From NCBI GenBank assembly GCA_001630475.1, contig KV419439.1, positions 107,155 to 171,154 on the forward strand: a DNA stretch of 64,000 nt, read 5' to 3'. Below, piece after piece: positions 39,381-51,670 of the stretch; position 1 is the stretch's first letter, and every line of letters starts with the position of its first letter. The translations under genes were made by a program, and so were the position numbers. The DNA comes from Sistotremastrum niveocremeum HHB9708 (Eukaryota > Basidiomycota > Agaricomycetes > Sistotremastrales > Sistotremastraceae). A model generated the notes under the pieces. That model worked only from the letters and a program-made list of their open reading frames with translations, was not told the origin of the DNA and did not search any database.

Positions 39381-39566
39381 GGACCGATCTGCTCGCTCGA
39401 AATTCTTTGTGAGCTTCAGCTACAATTTATATGTACAGTAATTAGAACAGACTCAAGATTACAGATATCGCGTATAAATACAACTTAGCAAAGCTTCGAA
39501 CCAAACGACAGGTCGAGAAAGATACAGGCGTGATATTCTGGAGACCAAAACCAAGATTATCGTATA

Positions 39567-41023
39567 TCATGAACATAGTGTGAGTTGCTTCAGAGTAACG
39601 TTCCGCAAATCAGGAGGCCACTTCAACGATGATTTCGGAAACGGTTTCCGTATTTTGAGATCACCCTTCCCAACGGGTTTCGTTCTTGGAAATCTGTAAG
39701 CTCAATTAGCCGAAGTCGACATTGGTATGGAAGTCGATCTCACGCTCTTGAGTTAACATCTTCGCACTCCTCAGTTCCGGCTTCAGGGCATACACGCCGG
39801 CGACTCGATCCTGGCAAGCGGGCGGACAAGCGGTTCATACTCTAGTCCATTGATGTTCGCCGATGAGATGATGCCACCCTCCTCTGAGAGTGGCTCAAAA
39901 TTGGACAATTATCCGGTTATCCTATCATCGAGTTAGCTCTCTGCAACCCTCTATTCGGGAAATATAGACGGACAATAGTACGACCCAAGAAGGACTCAAT
40001 CGAATTCAGTTCGAAGACGAGAGGATGTTCGAGCCATGCTACTACGAGGGAGACATCGTACGGTCTGTTGGGACCGAAGCCATCCAGGTCGAAGAGCACA
40101 AAGAACGTGTTTCCTTGCATCTCAGGATTGCGAAAATGGGGAGGTAATGAAGCTTCGAAGGGTTCGCGTTTGACTTTTTGTTCTTCCATCTTCACAACGC
40201 CCGTAGTCGCCGGAGAGGCTTGCGCTTCTTCGCTAGAAGCCATACCGTCGATCCCGATGAGTTCACGTGGACCGCTGCTCATGAAGCTCCGGTAGGGAAC
40301 GAACGTCTCTTCTCTTCCTTCGTCTGATGCAGGAGGGTGCTGGTGGTGCTGGTGGAGGTCTTCTTGATTCCGGCAACGCGTTTCCCCAAGATCTTTGACC
40401 CATGATTTTCGGAATTTCGGCCCATTATGCACAGGGGTATGAGTATTGCGGTCGTATTCGGGGACGAGGAGGTGGGTTGTATCGACGGGGGTATACGTCG
40501 ACCAATTCTTCATATTCCAATTTAAGATCGACATGTCAAGATAAGAAGGAGGTCACGTACGGAGACTTGGGAATACGAATGAAGACCAGCTGAATTTGAA
40601 TATATACGATATTTGATGTCTTTCCTCCGGACGACATAGATCGAGGAATGAAGACCAGGGATGTGTGCCGAGTTTATCATCTACATCGAGTTCTCAGGGA
40701 CTTCTATGATGATGTTAGGATTTTCTTTAAAAGTTGGCTTGTATAAAGAACAAGAGAGATTAAGAGGCGCACGGTTTTCTTCGCATAGATCGAGAGTATG
40801 TTGTCTTTTCCGACGACAGATCCAAGCCAGGCGAGAACGTTCGACGCGTCTCGTTCATATTTCTATAGCAGTGCGAGTCGTTGAGTTGGAATCTTAGATC
40901 GTCATTCATGAGCGCAACGTAATGCCTACGAACAATAGTGCCTCGTGGACCCAAAGGCGTATAGACAACTAATTGGGCGTTATCCGGTTCTTCAGGCTTT
41001 TGTGGCTTTCGCTTTTGTAACAT
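39567..41023 (-). pseudogene. Gene A, left-arm copy, decayed
   Basis: It aligns exon by exon with the intact right-arm gene (56,822-58,298). It starts MLQKRKPQKPEEPDNAQLVV, and the segments ERDASNVLAWLGSVVGKDNI and ASLPPHFRNPEMQGNTFFVL are preserved. Disabling changes include a one-base deletion in the segment matching EVPKELDVDD (near 40,691), which shifts the frame into TAG. Two further in-frame TGA codons occur in the fifth exon, one at the codon for Arg in QFRAS and one at the codon for Trp in KVWTAC. The exon-3 acceptor is also changed. The equivalent of the final stop is at 39,567. Confidence 0.85.
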
Positions 41024-41218
41024 GGCACGTCTATAAGAGAAAATAAGTCCTTGAAGACCAAGATTCGACAAGAGCTTCCGACTTTCGAGAGTGCCTCACC
41101 AACGAGCGAGGCGCGAGAGCAAAGAAGGATTTCCGAATGTCGATCGTTTGATCCCATTGGACGCTTTGAACGAAAATGTGTTTCTGGTTTCTTTGTTGAT
41201 GCTTCAGATTGTTACCCC

Positions 41219-41514
41219 GCCTATTCTAGACGAGAATTCGAATACCGGTGCCATTTCAGTCCTTCGAGCGATACTAGTATATCAGAGCAGAGAGTGTCCT
41301 CATGATGAACAATCAAACAGACTACATATTTGCCTCCATTGTACAGTACGACATACATGTACCCTATGCTATGGTTGACATTAACATTGTAACCTATCAT
41401 CGCTATTAACGAGATCGTCCGACAGAAACCAAGAGAAATGAGAAATGTCCGATGGGATACAAGTAATGCAAGTATGAGCCCTAAACTACTACAAACCCGA
41501 AGTATAGATCAAGG
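41219..41514. other. Spacer between left duplication arm and glycoprotein gene
   Basis: About 300 bases, no gene, mostly the 3' region of the glycoprotein gene. Confidence 0.35.
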
Positions 41515-42747
41515 CTACGCCAGCATAGTCCCGAAGACAGCAGCGACAACGAAACTGATTGCGAACACAGGGTTTGCCTGCATGTTGAGGGCACCGTTCG
41601 ACGAACCGGTCGGGGAAGGAGTTCCGGAAGAACTGGAGCCGGTGCGGGAAGAACTTCCACTGGTGTTACCCGTGGTAGTGCTCTTCGAAGAACCACTCGT
41701 CGTCGTGGCAGTGGACGACCCTGATGTAGTAGTAGTTGTCGGGAATGCGGTGGCTGCAGCAGCCCACAGGTCGGTAGATTGATAGGTGACACAATTCGAG
41801 GATGATGGGATGCTCGTCGTATATGGGATACTGAAAGTACCGGTGAACGGTTGGGTCCACGTGGTGACGATGCCGTCGGACGTGTAGACACCAGGGTCAA
41901 GCATGTCGTCCGAATCGCAGACGGTGAACGATCCGTTGATGGCTCCGTAATTGGCGATGGCATTGTAGTTGCAGCCTATCTCGTCGTATATGTGGGCGCA
42001 AAGGTGGGCAGCGTCGGAGCCAGCTGGATTGCACATTTTGAGGCAGAATACACCAGTGCCGATGAAGCTGGTATCGCACGTTAGATTCCGGCTTCACTAC
42101 CAGTAGAACGTTCGAGAAAGCACTTACTCAACCCATTCGACAACTTGAGTAAACGATTGAGAACCATTGGAACCAGACTTGAACTGGCTTTGGTACGACG
42201 CAGAATTCAAGCCAAACCCGTTCGTGAAGACAATTCCACCTAGCGGGTTTCCTTGCTCATCATCTCCGTGTGGATCAAGTTCACCTCCGTCGTCCTGCGC
42301 ATCTATGTTCACCTTGGTCTGATCCAAGAATCCGACCACCTGCAGATAATCCTTCGCATAGAGCCACTGAGCACCAGTTATAGTTCCTGGAGGGATTACA
42401 CGCGTCCCATGTCCGGGCTGTGTGCACCACGCTACTTCCCTCGCTTCACTCTCCGGGATAGTGTCATCCACCTGCGAAGAACTCCACATGCAGAAATCGT
42501 CGAGACCATTGACGAACATGGTCTGACATAACGATTGCTGATTCTGTGTGGTACTGTTGCAGAGATTATATCCGAATTGAGGGCCACGTTCACCACCGTT
42601 GTCTCCTGTGACCTGATATGGGATGTTTGGCCATGTAAATTTTTTTGAGGAGAGGGGTTCGAGAGCTGTCGTGCTTGCCGATGAAGCAGTGACGAAAGCA
42701 GCTGAGAGAGCGACTGCGATGAACGGCAAAAGAGCGATGTGAGACAT
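41515..42747 (-). CDS. Macrofage-activating-glycoprotein-like GPI-anchored secreted protein
   Basis: Exons 42128-42747 and 41515-42067 give 390 residues. It starts MSHIALLPFIAVALSAAFVTA, a signal peptide. A cysteine-containing ectodomain follows: FGYNLCNSTTQNQQSLCQ, DDFCMWSSSQ, AWCTQPGHGTRVIPPGTITG, LDPHGDDEQGNPLGG and CNPAGSDAAHLCAHIYDEIG. The last ~100 residues are Ser/Thr/Gly-rich, ending in a hydrophobic tail (NPVFAISFVVAAVFGTMLA), i.e. a GPI signal. This pattern fits a basidiomycete family annotated as macrofage activating glycoprotein. It is probably at the cell surface or wall; the biochemical activity is unknown. Confidence 0.85.
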
Positions 42748-44197
42748 CTGTTCTGAAGACGAACAGAGTCGTTCGTTGTAGACGTTTACAAAGTGGGGAA
42801 ACAAGAAGTGCTAGGGTTTTGATACAACTGAGAGCGAGGTGTTTAAACACGCCTGAGGTACAAGGCTGACCGCTGAACAAAAACCGAAAGAATGTGGTTG
42901 GCTCGATCAGAAGCACGGCCCCGCCGCAGCTCACGCTTTGCCGAATCGCTTTAGCCGATATAGCCGGTGCGAGGTCAAATCTCCGGACACACCACGGCTA
43001 ATTTTACGATGGGCGAATCGTACGGCGTTCTGAGACTTCTCACACATACTATATGCTTTGCGCTAAGCCGTAGTGACGCTGGGCTCACTGGAACCTTTTT
43101 TAATGATTTGAAACACAAAAAGGGGTCGCCCGGATGAGCCGAAACTTGGGTGTCGCATTGGTACCGGTCCGGCGAACAATGGCCAGACGCCTTGGGCGCC
43201 AATCAGCTTTCAAAGCAAGAGAGTAAAAGATATAAAGATATATACGATGGAGGGCAGGTATGTATATCGCTATAAACACTACTAGTACTGAAAACACACA
43301 AGCTAACACATGAGTCTCTGACAGCGCAACACAACCCTCAGCTTGAGCTCAAACACATAAGAGATTAGTGCTAATGAAGCATACCTCGGCTCCTAACTTT
43401 TCCTCTCAAAATTACTGGTGGCACTAAACGTGAAACAGACAGAGGGAGGGGACGGAGGAAGAAGAAGAAGAGAATATGACAGATCAATCACGACAACTAC
43501 TAGAGTAAGTTTTGATAAGAGGCCGAATCGAACGAAAACAGCTGATTAAGTATTTTGTTTGATATAGGACACGGAAAGGAGAATCGAAAGAGTTGTCGAG
43601 TCGAAAATGAGTGTGGTGCTTTGGGAGCAAACGAGCTTTTGGATATGAAGATCAAATACCGAGTCACGGGAATATAAGCAGTCCTCAGGAAGAGGGCGCA
43701 AGAAGGAAAGAAGAAAGGCAAAGAGAAGAATGTCCAAGGAAAGGATATAATAAGGAAAAAGTTAACATATAATGACAAACGAAACGAAGGAAGTGGAATT
43801 CAACGATCGGAAGAAGCAAAGAAAGAAAAGAAGAAAGAAGCGAAAGACTTTTGAATCATATAAAGATAGAGCTCCCGAGTCGAATACTGCCGCTCAAAAC
43901 GGTCAGCAACGATCCCAGTGTGCCAGTCTCACGATCCTTCCAATTATACGGCGATTTGAGAGAGAGAGCCAGAAAGACGACGAAGATAAGGATAGGAACG
44001 AGGGGCCCGAGTCCTTGACTCGTCTTTTGGATTATACAGATAGCAATGACAGCGAGAGTGCCATATAGCGAGGAGGGTATCGATTAGCGATTATCGGCAT
44101 GATTATGCGCAGAGGCGATGATACTGAAGGAGTGACGGTGGAGGTGGCAGAGGACGCCACAGCGTAGGAGAGTTGAAGAGAAGGATGAAGGCCTAGA
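42748..44197. other. Intergenic region with strong purine/pyrimidine strand bias
   Basis: 1.45 kb between the glycoprotein start and the NRD1 stop. The left part should hold the glycoprotein promoter. From about 43,435 to 43,870 the plus strand is strongly purine-rich (GAAGAAGAAGAAGAG, AGAAAGAAAAGAAGAAAG). This lies downstream of the NRD1 gene and probably includes its 3' UTR. No gene was accepted. Confidence 0.45.
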
Positions 44198-46532
44198 TCA
44201 AGCGCTGATGACTTCTTCCTCAACGATATCCTCCTCTTTTACGACTCGATACTGCTCAACACCGACATCCTCTCCTTCTTCCGGTCCGAGAACGACTGCG
44301 TCGCTGTCTTCTCCGACATGCCCGTTCTCGTGAAGTCCAAGGGCGTGAACTTGGTCGGTCGGGCTCAAAGCATTGCCGTTTGCCCCTGTGCCATTAGCTC
44401 CGCCGGTGCTGGTCGTATTACGGCGTCCAGTGCCACCTGGTCGCGGAGGATTCGCGCATCTGTCCTTTCCATACGAGATGCGAAGTGAAGTGTAATCGGG
44501 ATGATTCTTGACGGCCTCGATAGCCTTGATCGCATTTGCAATGTTAGTGAAGTTGACGAACGCGCAGTTCCTATAGCGGAAGAAGAAGAAGGTACGTCAG
44601 ATTAAGAGAAAGATGAAGCGTATGAATGGGACGTACTTCTCCTTGAGGAAGTTAATCAATTCGATCTCGCCGTACTCCCCGAAATCCCTCCTCAATTTCT
44701 CCTCCGAAAAGACATCAAAGTCCTCGATATTGCCGACGTAGACATTACGCGTCGCGCCCGAATGGACAGCCATGGCCACGGCCGGCGGGAGAGGTCCAGA
44801 GTTCTTGCCCCAGCCTATCTTCAGTCGGCGATTGTTCAAGGTGAGTCCTTGATACGACGAAACATGGAAGAAGGTGTAAGCAGCGGTGGGATCCACGAAC
44901 GTGACGAACTGCAAACAGAGCGATCAGTACTACAGATGGAGGAAGGAAGAGAGGACATACAGCGATATGCTTATCCTGCATATATCGCACGCTCTGCAAC
45001 ACGCCCGCTCGCACGCCGTTACACAGGTCTTCGGTCGTCGTCTCCGGGTGGATGTTGCCGATGTAGACCGTCCTATTCATTCCCGTCCCAACAGCCGCGG
45101 CAGCCATGACTTGCAGGTTCGCATTTTGAGGAGCAGTCGGGTTCCCAACCTCTCCAAAGGTCGCCGTATACGGAGAAGACGTAACGGGATACTGCTGAGC
45201 GACTAATGATTGCGCTGCGGCAGCTTGAGCAGCAGCTGCCTGCTGCTGTTGCGATTTCGGAATATAGGCACATCGGTCCTTCCCGTAATTGATGCGCTTG
45301 CCTGCCCATGCTGGTTCGGTAGGAAGCTGTGCGACGACCTTCGTTGCGACGCTGATAGATAAGAAGTGGACGAATCCGATATTCTTATCCCGGACGATCT
45401 TGACTTGATCGATCAAACCGAATCGGCTGAGGTCGTCTCGAAGCTGCTCTTCTGTCATGCCTTCGTCTAATCCGCCAAGATAGACGTTTCGACTTGCATT
45501 GCTCTGAGTGATAGCCAGCATGACTTGTGAAGGGACCGGCGAAGCCTTTCCCCAACCAACTTTGAGCTCTTGGCCATGGAGATTTAGCTTCTTGATCGTC
45601 GCGTCGGCGTGGAAGGCTGCCGCGGTTGCGCCGTCGAGGAAGGAGACGAACACGCATGATTTCTCGGGCAAGACGCGCACATTTTCGATAGGACCGAAAT
45701 GGACGAGATTGAGGAGCTCGTCGACAGACGCGGTGGGAGGTAATGAGCCGATGTAGACCGTGCGACCTGTAGCGTTGTTCGCGGCCGCAGCTATTCAAAA
45801 ACGCGGGGAAAAGAATGGTGGAGTCAGTGAGTTGGCAACTAGACGCGAAAAGGAGAATTTGTCTCACCGGCAGCGGCAGCTTGCGGGGTGCTATACGACA
45901 CCTGGAGGAGGGGAGATTGGGGGAAAGTCGCAGTTGGAGGGAACGATGCCATCTGCGGAGAATATTGAAATCCTCCCATCCCGCCGAATACGTTCATCCC
46001 CATGCCCATATTTCCCATACCTCCCATTCCACCCATATTAGCCATGTTCGCCATGTTGTTCATCCCGTTCATGCCATTCATGTTGGCCATGGCTCCCATC
46101 CCATTCATTCCGTTCATCCCATTCATGCCCATCATTTGATTATACGCCATATTTGACATGCCTAAGCTGTTGTGCATTCCAATATATGGGGAGGGAGGCG
46201 CGCCGTTGTTGGCTGGCGCTGAGTTGGGCTGGATGGTCTGGGGGTTCGGGGTTGAGTAGAGGGGTGTTGGCTGGGGCTGGGGGTGTTGTGGAGGGCCTGA
46301 ACCGCCGTAGCCGTAGTTTTCGAAGGTAGCAGCCGACGCTGTGCGTGGCATTGAGAGGGAGGTGCCATTTGACAAGCCGTATCGTGGCTTTTTGTTCATT
46401 TCGAAAGGACCGGGCTGCTCCATGGCGCGCTGGACGTCGATTGATGGGAGAAATAAGGAACCGAGACGACAGATAAGAGATGGAAAACCGTACCTTCATC
46501 ATGTCGAGATCAAACTGGTACTGACCGTCCAT
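44198..46532 (-). CDS. nrd1: Four-RRM RNA-binding protein Nrd1/Msa2 type
   Basis: Exons 46494-46532, 45868-46429, 44961-45790, 44637-44908 and 44198-44570 give 691 residues. The first ~200 residues are Pro/Gln/Asn-rich and contain a Met-Asn-Gly repeat ([31 protein letters not shown]). Four RRMs follow, opening with [32 protein letters not shown] and [13 protein letters not shown]. Each has its RNP1-type strand ([32 protein letters not shown]) and the hallmark ending K-x-GWGK or IxYGKDRC. An Ala/Gln-rich linker separates RRM2 and RRM3. In fission yeast Nrd1 binds UCAU-type RNA sites and delays sexual differentiation, and it stabilises a myosin light-chain mRNA. A similar post-transcriptional role is inferred. 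Confidence 0.93.
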
Positions 46533-47745
46533 AGGAGCAATGGAATCGAAACGAAAAGAAGGAGAGTTAAGGATGTAACGAGTGGAACGATGTGATAGGA
46601 CACAAGTGGGAATTCGAACGGGAAAAACGGCAGAAAAAAAGACAGAAAATAAGTCAGAGAGAGAGTAGCGAGTGTGGTAGAAAAGACGACTCTAATGAAA
46701 GAGTCCGACGGAATGGAATGGCAAATGAGACACGCACAACAAGTCAAAGGTAATGTCTGAACACGAACTGATAGAACAACAAACAGTCAGTCGTATTCCA
46801 GTGCGAGCCAAATCCAATCGTCAAGCCAGAACAACGAATAGAGGAACAAAAAACCCTGGCAATTCCCGCGCCTTCCGCTCGTCGTCTTCGTCTTTGCGCT
46901 CAACGCTATTCTACATTCTTGGGCTACCTCCCTCTATCGTCCTTCGCGCACTCTATTCCCATCAGCATCATGCTCTTCCATCAACCCGTATTCTCATTTC
47001 TTGAAAATTTCAGACAGCAAGCCGGGCGCTGCCGAGAAGAGTGCACGGGGTCTTGACCGTATCCGGCCATCAGACGATATTGATGTTCTTCCAGTTCATT
47101 CTATCATAAATAATCCGCTATTCGACGGACCCAGGTTAGAGAAATACTCTTCGTTCCGCTGGTGTACTCTCAACATAAAAAGCTAGAGGAATCCTCAGAC
47201 AAGGGCTAATCCAAATACGGAACAACAATTTAGATAGCCATGCGCTCAGGGTCCAGGAGGCATTCGACCTCCTATAAATGATGGCTAACAAGGAGCAAGG
47301 CACATGGCTTGTCAGGAGTTGAGACGATCGCGTCAGTTCAGTCTAACGCCAGGAAATTATAGGAACCCGAGATCAAACAGATGAATCATTTCCTCTTTGC
47401 GGCCGCATTCACAATGGTCTGTTGTCATGACTGATTGAGTGGTCTTGTGGACGCCTGGAGATGAAAGGAGGCAACAGGGAAGAATAGGACAATCGGTGAA
47501 TAGACTCTCCCACAGATCTTGTCCGTTGTCGTCCTGGCAAATGTTTCAGAGAATTCAGATCGATGCATGCCGCTATGCCGACAGCGTGCCGAAAGTTTAG
47601 CGGCTCGATTAGACAAGCCTTTTTTGGAAATCGCCCCTTTATTCCTATCCGCCTGAAGCCAAGCCCGAAGCAGCTCGCAAGCTCACAAAGCAGAGTCAAC
47701 TTCTCGTCAAATCTCGGGCTCTATATATAAAGAATAAAGCGCACT
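46533..47745. other. Intergenic region, NRD1 promoter side
   Basis: 1.2 kb between divergent genes. Directly upstream of NRD1 (46,550-46,760) the transcribed strand is pyrimidine-rich, common in fungal promoters and 5' UTRs. ORFs here are short and unsupported. Confidence 0.4.
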
Positions 47746-48227
47746 ATGCCCCCCATCAAATTCAAGCTTATATTCTTCACACCGCGGGCGAATACCAAAG
47801 CGATTCTCGACCATTTATTCGATACCCAACCCCAAAGCGTAGGAGGATACGATAAATACTCACGCTGTGCTTTCGTGTCTCCGGGAATAGGCGAGCTAAA
47901 ATCTCTCTCGATTGTATCTATATCGCCATAACTCCTTTGTTCTATGTCCGAGTCTTTAGGTCAATTTCTGCCAGGTCCGGGATCTAACCCGACGATTGGA
48001 GAGCCTGGAAAGATGGAATATGTAGAGGAAGATCGCGTAGAAGTGCAAGTCGTCGATAAGGGAGAACGGATAGAATTAAAGAAGGCAGTTGAAGAACTGA
48101 AAAAGGTTAGCTTCATTCGGCGATGAAAGACTGAGCTCTGATTATCACGATTCTCACTGATTGATATCATTAGGTTCATCCTTATGAGGAAGTAGCTTAC
48201 GAGGTACATCGCCTAGAAGACATCTAG
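47746..48227 (+). CDS. NIF3/YqfO-like small protein (single ferredoxin-like domain)
   Basis: Exons 47746-47890, 47960-48105 and 48174-48227 give 114 residues. The start KFKLIFFTPRANTKAILDHL, the segment GIGQFLPGPGSNPTIGEPGK and the end KKVHPYEEVAYEVHRLEDI match the inserted domain found in YqfO/NIF3 proteins and in short stand-alone proteins. The metal-binding NIF3 halves are absent. Function is unknown; homologues have been linked to metal binding or regulation. The first intron begins with GC (ATAG|gcgagc) rather than GT, the only placement that keeps the conserved G-Q-F. ATG 47746 lies just before the domain. Confidence 0.82.
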
Positions 48228-48501
48228 CAGTGGCCTTTTGATCTGCCCCACAAGCGGTGATTGCTTATTTACAAGATATGTACGGTAGGTCTAGATGATA
48301 GAACAGATTGTATGATGTTTGATTGATAGACAATCGCGATAGCAGAACTAAGAGATGACAGTAACAACAAGACAGATGAAAGCAGTCCAGTACAAATGCA
48401 TATGTACAAAGAGAGAAAATCACGATTTTAGACAACGAGGACGGCAGGCTCGAAATTCAAACTCCACCCGACACAGTGACAGATCCACATCAAGCGGGTG
48501 T

Positions 48502-51500
48502 CTAGAAGAGAGTAACAAAGTTACTGGGGAACACGGTGCGGCCTGGCATGCGACGAGTGTCATCCAGAAGAACTCCACTCCACCATCCGTCTTCTGGCGT
48601 TTGAGTCACCGCGATGACGTCACCAGCTTGGAAGTCGAATTCTTCATCAGTCGTAGCCTGATAGTCGTACAACGCTTTCACTATCCAACCAATCAGAGAC
48701 GGACGGGGAACAATACTTGAGTTGAACGCTTACCGTAAAAGAGAATGCCCTGTCCCTCGTCTGTAAATGCTCCAGTAGGAACAGTCGGGTTAGTGTCAGG
48801 CTGAGCGTAAGGTGATGGAGATCGTTGAGGTTGCGGTGGTGGTTGCGCTACTTGAGTTGCGGGCGCAGGGCTAGGAGCGCGTTGTTGTACAATATTGTTG
48901 TGGACAGGTTGTTGGAGACTTTGAACTACAGTTGGTTGGGGAGGGCCGTAGCTCGCAGGAGGGTAATGGGTGACAGGATTCTGATATCCAGTAGCCGAAG
49001 GTGCGCGATGGATGCCATTAGTCTGGGGCTGCTCATATCCATAGGGAGGCTGAGCGGCAGGATATGCAGGGTATTGAGCTTGCGGGGGTTCTTGTTGCTG
49101 TGGCTGCATCGGCGCCACATAGCCAGACGAATGAGGATTACTGTACGTCGGTCGACGAACAGGACTGTGCTGAGGCGGCCACCTTCCTGCTACTTGTGAC
49201 TGAGTAGGTTGAGGATACGTTGATTGAGATGGAGCCGCGACTGCTGCGCCGGGATATGCCTGGGATCCCGCAGGATTTTGAGGGTAGTAACCCGAGGGTG
49301 CTTGACCTGGCTGTTGTTGTGGAGGTCGTTGTTGCAAGATCGGGTTCGACATTTGAGGCTGCTGTTGCTGCTGGCTCGTGTATCGATCTCTCATCGAGTC
49401 AACGCTCACTCGACCATCAGCGCTAAGAGCGATGCCGAGGCTGGACACCGAGGCAGATTGAGATGGACGACCACCGGCTGAACTGGGTTCGCTTGCGCCA
49501 GGGTTAGCGTAGCCCATCGAATTTGCGCTAGCGGGGCGATTTTGAGGAGGTTGGGGGCTTGTTGGTCTGAACACAGGATGTTGCGCCGGTTGCGGACTGG
49601 AGCTTCGTCCGTGGGCGCCTACTCCGACATGCCCGCCTGGACTAACGGGGCGATCGAGCGTAGCAGGACCAGAAGATTGACCAATGACTAAGCTATCTCT
49701 GGTCCGTGAGTTACGGCTTTGAGATCTTTGTTCATCAGGGAACCGTTGCCCATATGAGCTAACGACTTCTTCGACGGGAACGGGCGACGATGAGACTGGA
49801 CGTGCGGGTTGCATCATTACGGCCGTGGGAGGAGCTGGAGAGGTAGGTCGTGATGTAGTTGCTGAAGATGGATGAGGACCGACAATGGATTCCGCCGATG
49901 CCGAATAATCCACCGAATTCCGCGATCTCAAGTTCGAGTTGATCGAGGACGATGTACTGCTGGGAGCAACGAGATTCGACGAAGACGAAGACGATGCAGC
50001 GGGCGTTTGTTTCCCAAGTGTCGGACGTCTATTCACGCTACCGTCCTTCTGCAACTGCTGCATCGTTTGGAATAAGGGGTCATCTTGACCGCCTACGTTC
50101 GATGCTCCCGGTGCGGGTGCAGGTGTCGGTCTACCTCGGGAAGATGAAGCCGGAGTTCTGACGCTGGTCGTTCTTCCAAGGCTGCCTTGAGGATCCTTCG
50201 ATGGATCTACTTCATAGGCGTTGGAGCCGATCTTCAGCTTGGTCCCGGATTTCGCGTCCAGGGGTTCGGTCTGGGTCTCATTCACAGGCGTAAAAGAAGA
50301 GCTCCCGGCAGCTGTAGTTGGTTGTACAGGGCCTCGCGATGGGGAAGGGTCGCGGGCATATGATGGAACATTGACAGGCGCCGCCGTACTGGTTGAGGGA
50401 GGGAAGATAGAAGAAGGGAGTACACCATTCACAACCATCGAGTCGGGGACTAAGCTAGCCCGGCTTTGGCTTCTGGAGGGAGTAGAGTCCCTATAAACAC
50501 CCCCGGCTCCAATTCCTGCGTTTCCGGCTGTTGGGGGTTCATCATCTTCCGGCTGAGCTCCTCTGCCGCTAATCATGAGACTAACGGGCCTTTGAGTAGA
50601 TCTGGCGAAGTTCGCGTTCCGAGGTCGCGAGGCCGCCGGTCGTGGTTCAGGGGATGAATGATTGATGAAGGGTGGAGGTTCGGGGATATTTGATCCTGTG
50701 CCATAATCACGCACAAAATTCTCCATATCGCGTTCCGTCTCGAGTTGCTCCAGAGCAACGCGGGTGTGTTCGCAGGACTAAGGACGGGTCAGAGAATATT
50801 ATTTGAGAATAGAGGGAACTCACTTCGTCATCGGCGACGCAAACGGTTGAGATCGCGTTCGCGTAACTCCACAGATTATCCTTCATGAATTCAATCCTCT
50901 CCTCCTCGATATCCTGACAGCGATCACAGAATTCTTTCCACTCCTTCTCCCATTTTCCATAGGTATCCTTAAGGACGCGTACAAAGTTCGCGTACTCCTT
51001 TTCGCTGGTTTTGACAGCAGCCTGAGCCTTCTCGAGCTTGAGTTGGACTTTATCGAGCTCCTTCCCTTGGATATAGGAAGAATGGGCCGTATGGGCGTTA
51101 ATCCTCGAGCACTCCAGTTCGTATTTCTCTTTGGCCTTGGCGACGTGAGATTCTTGATTCTGCTTGTTCTTGAACATGCGCTCGATATTCGCAACGAACG
51201 TTTTCTTGAAGTTGACCTGCTTCGCGACGAAAGCGGCAGTCGGAACTTCCATATCGGCCTTCAATTTGGCCGCGAGTTCGAGATGTGAGGTGGCTTGCTT
51301 GTCAGTTTCCAAGCGTAGTGTGTCAATCGAATTTCGGAGGTCTCTGTGATACTTTAGCACGCAGACAGGGCAGACGACGTGAAGTTACCGACCCGATCTC
51401 ATCACGACCAAACTGCATCTTCGCCAACTTGTTCAGCTTCTTCGAGTACTCCTCCTCAATAGACATTCGCTCCTTCCAAAATGATCTCAGCTCCTCCATC

Positions 51501-51670
51501 GTCCTGCTGGACCCTCGCATGCGCGCAAGCAGCACATCAACGCCCCCATCGCCCAGGCCCCAGAAGGCATTGCAAAAGTCCATTGATCGATTCTCCAAAG
51601 ATGGTTGATCTCTGACATATTTCGATAGAGAAGTCGTTGAAGCTTGTCGTCGAGGAGCACCTTCAGTCAT
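48502..51670 (-). CDS. F-BAR and SH3 cytokinesis protein (Imp2/Cdc15/Hof1-like)
   Basis: Exons 51393-51670, 50824-51343, 48734-50777 and 48502-48680 give 1006 residues. Residues ~25-290 form an F-BAR domain: SMDFCNAFWGLGDGGVDVLL, ERMSIEEEYSKKLNKLAKMQ, a long coiled coil (KLEKAQAAVKTSEKEYANFV) and FMKDNLWSYANAISTVCVAD. Then ~650 disordered residues are rich in Pro, Ser and Gln. The C-terminus is an SH3 domain (VKALYDYQATTDEEFDFQAG, EDGWWSGVLLDD, FPSNFVTLF) split by one intron. Such proteins bend the plasma membrane at the division site and link the actomyosin ring to septum formation. Glutamine-rich tracts near 49,080 and 49,370 come from CAG/CAA repeats. Confidence 0.94.

Larger units (their letters stand above)
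37215..41218 (-). repeat. Left arm of a large inverted segmental duplication
   Basis: This segment, read on the minus strand, matches 56,628-60,290 on the plus strand. Gene order is the same: gene A, conserved spacer, F-box gene B. Left-arm length minus the 350-bp MITE and its TA (about 3.65 kb) equals the right-arm length, so the duplication predates the MITE. Homology starts at CAACAAAGAAACCA (~41,205) and fades just past the F-box stop. Confidence 0.92.

Noticed and set aside
43772-44068. Plus-strand ORF rich in Lys and Arg
   Set aside because: Produced by purine-rich low-complexity sequence in the 3' region of NRD1; no start context or homology.
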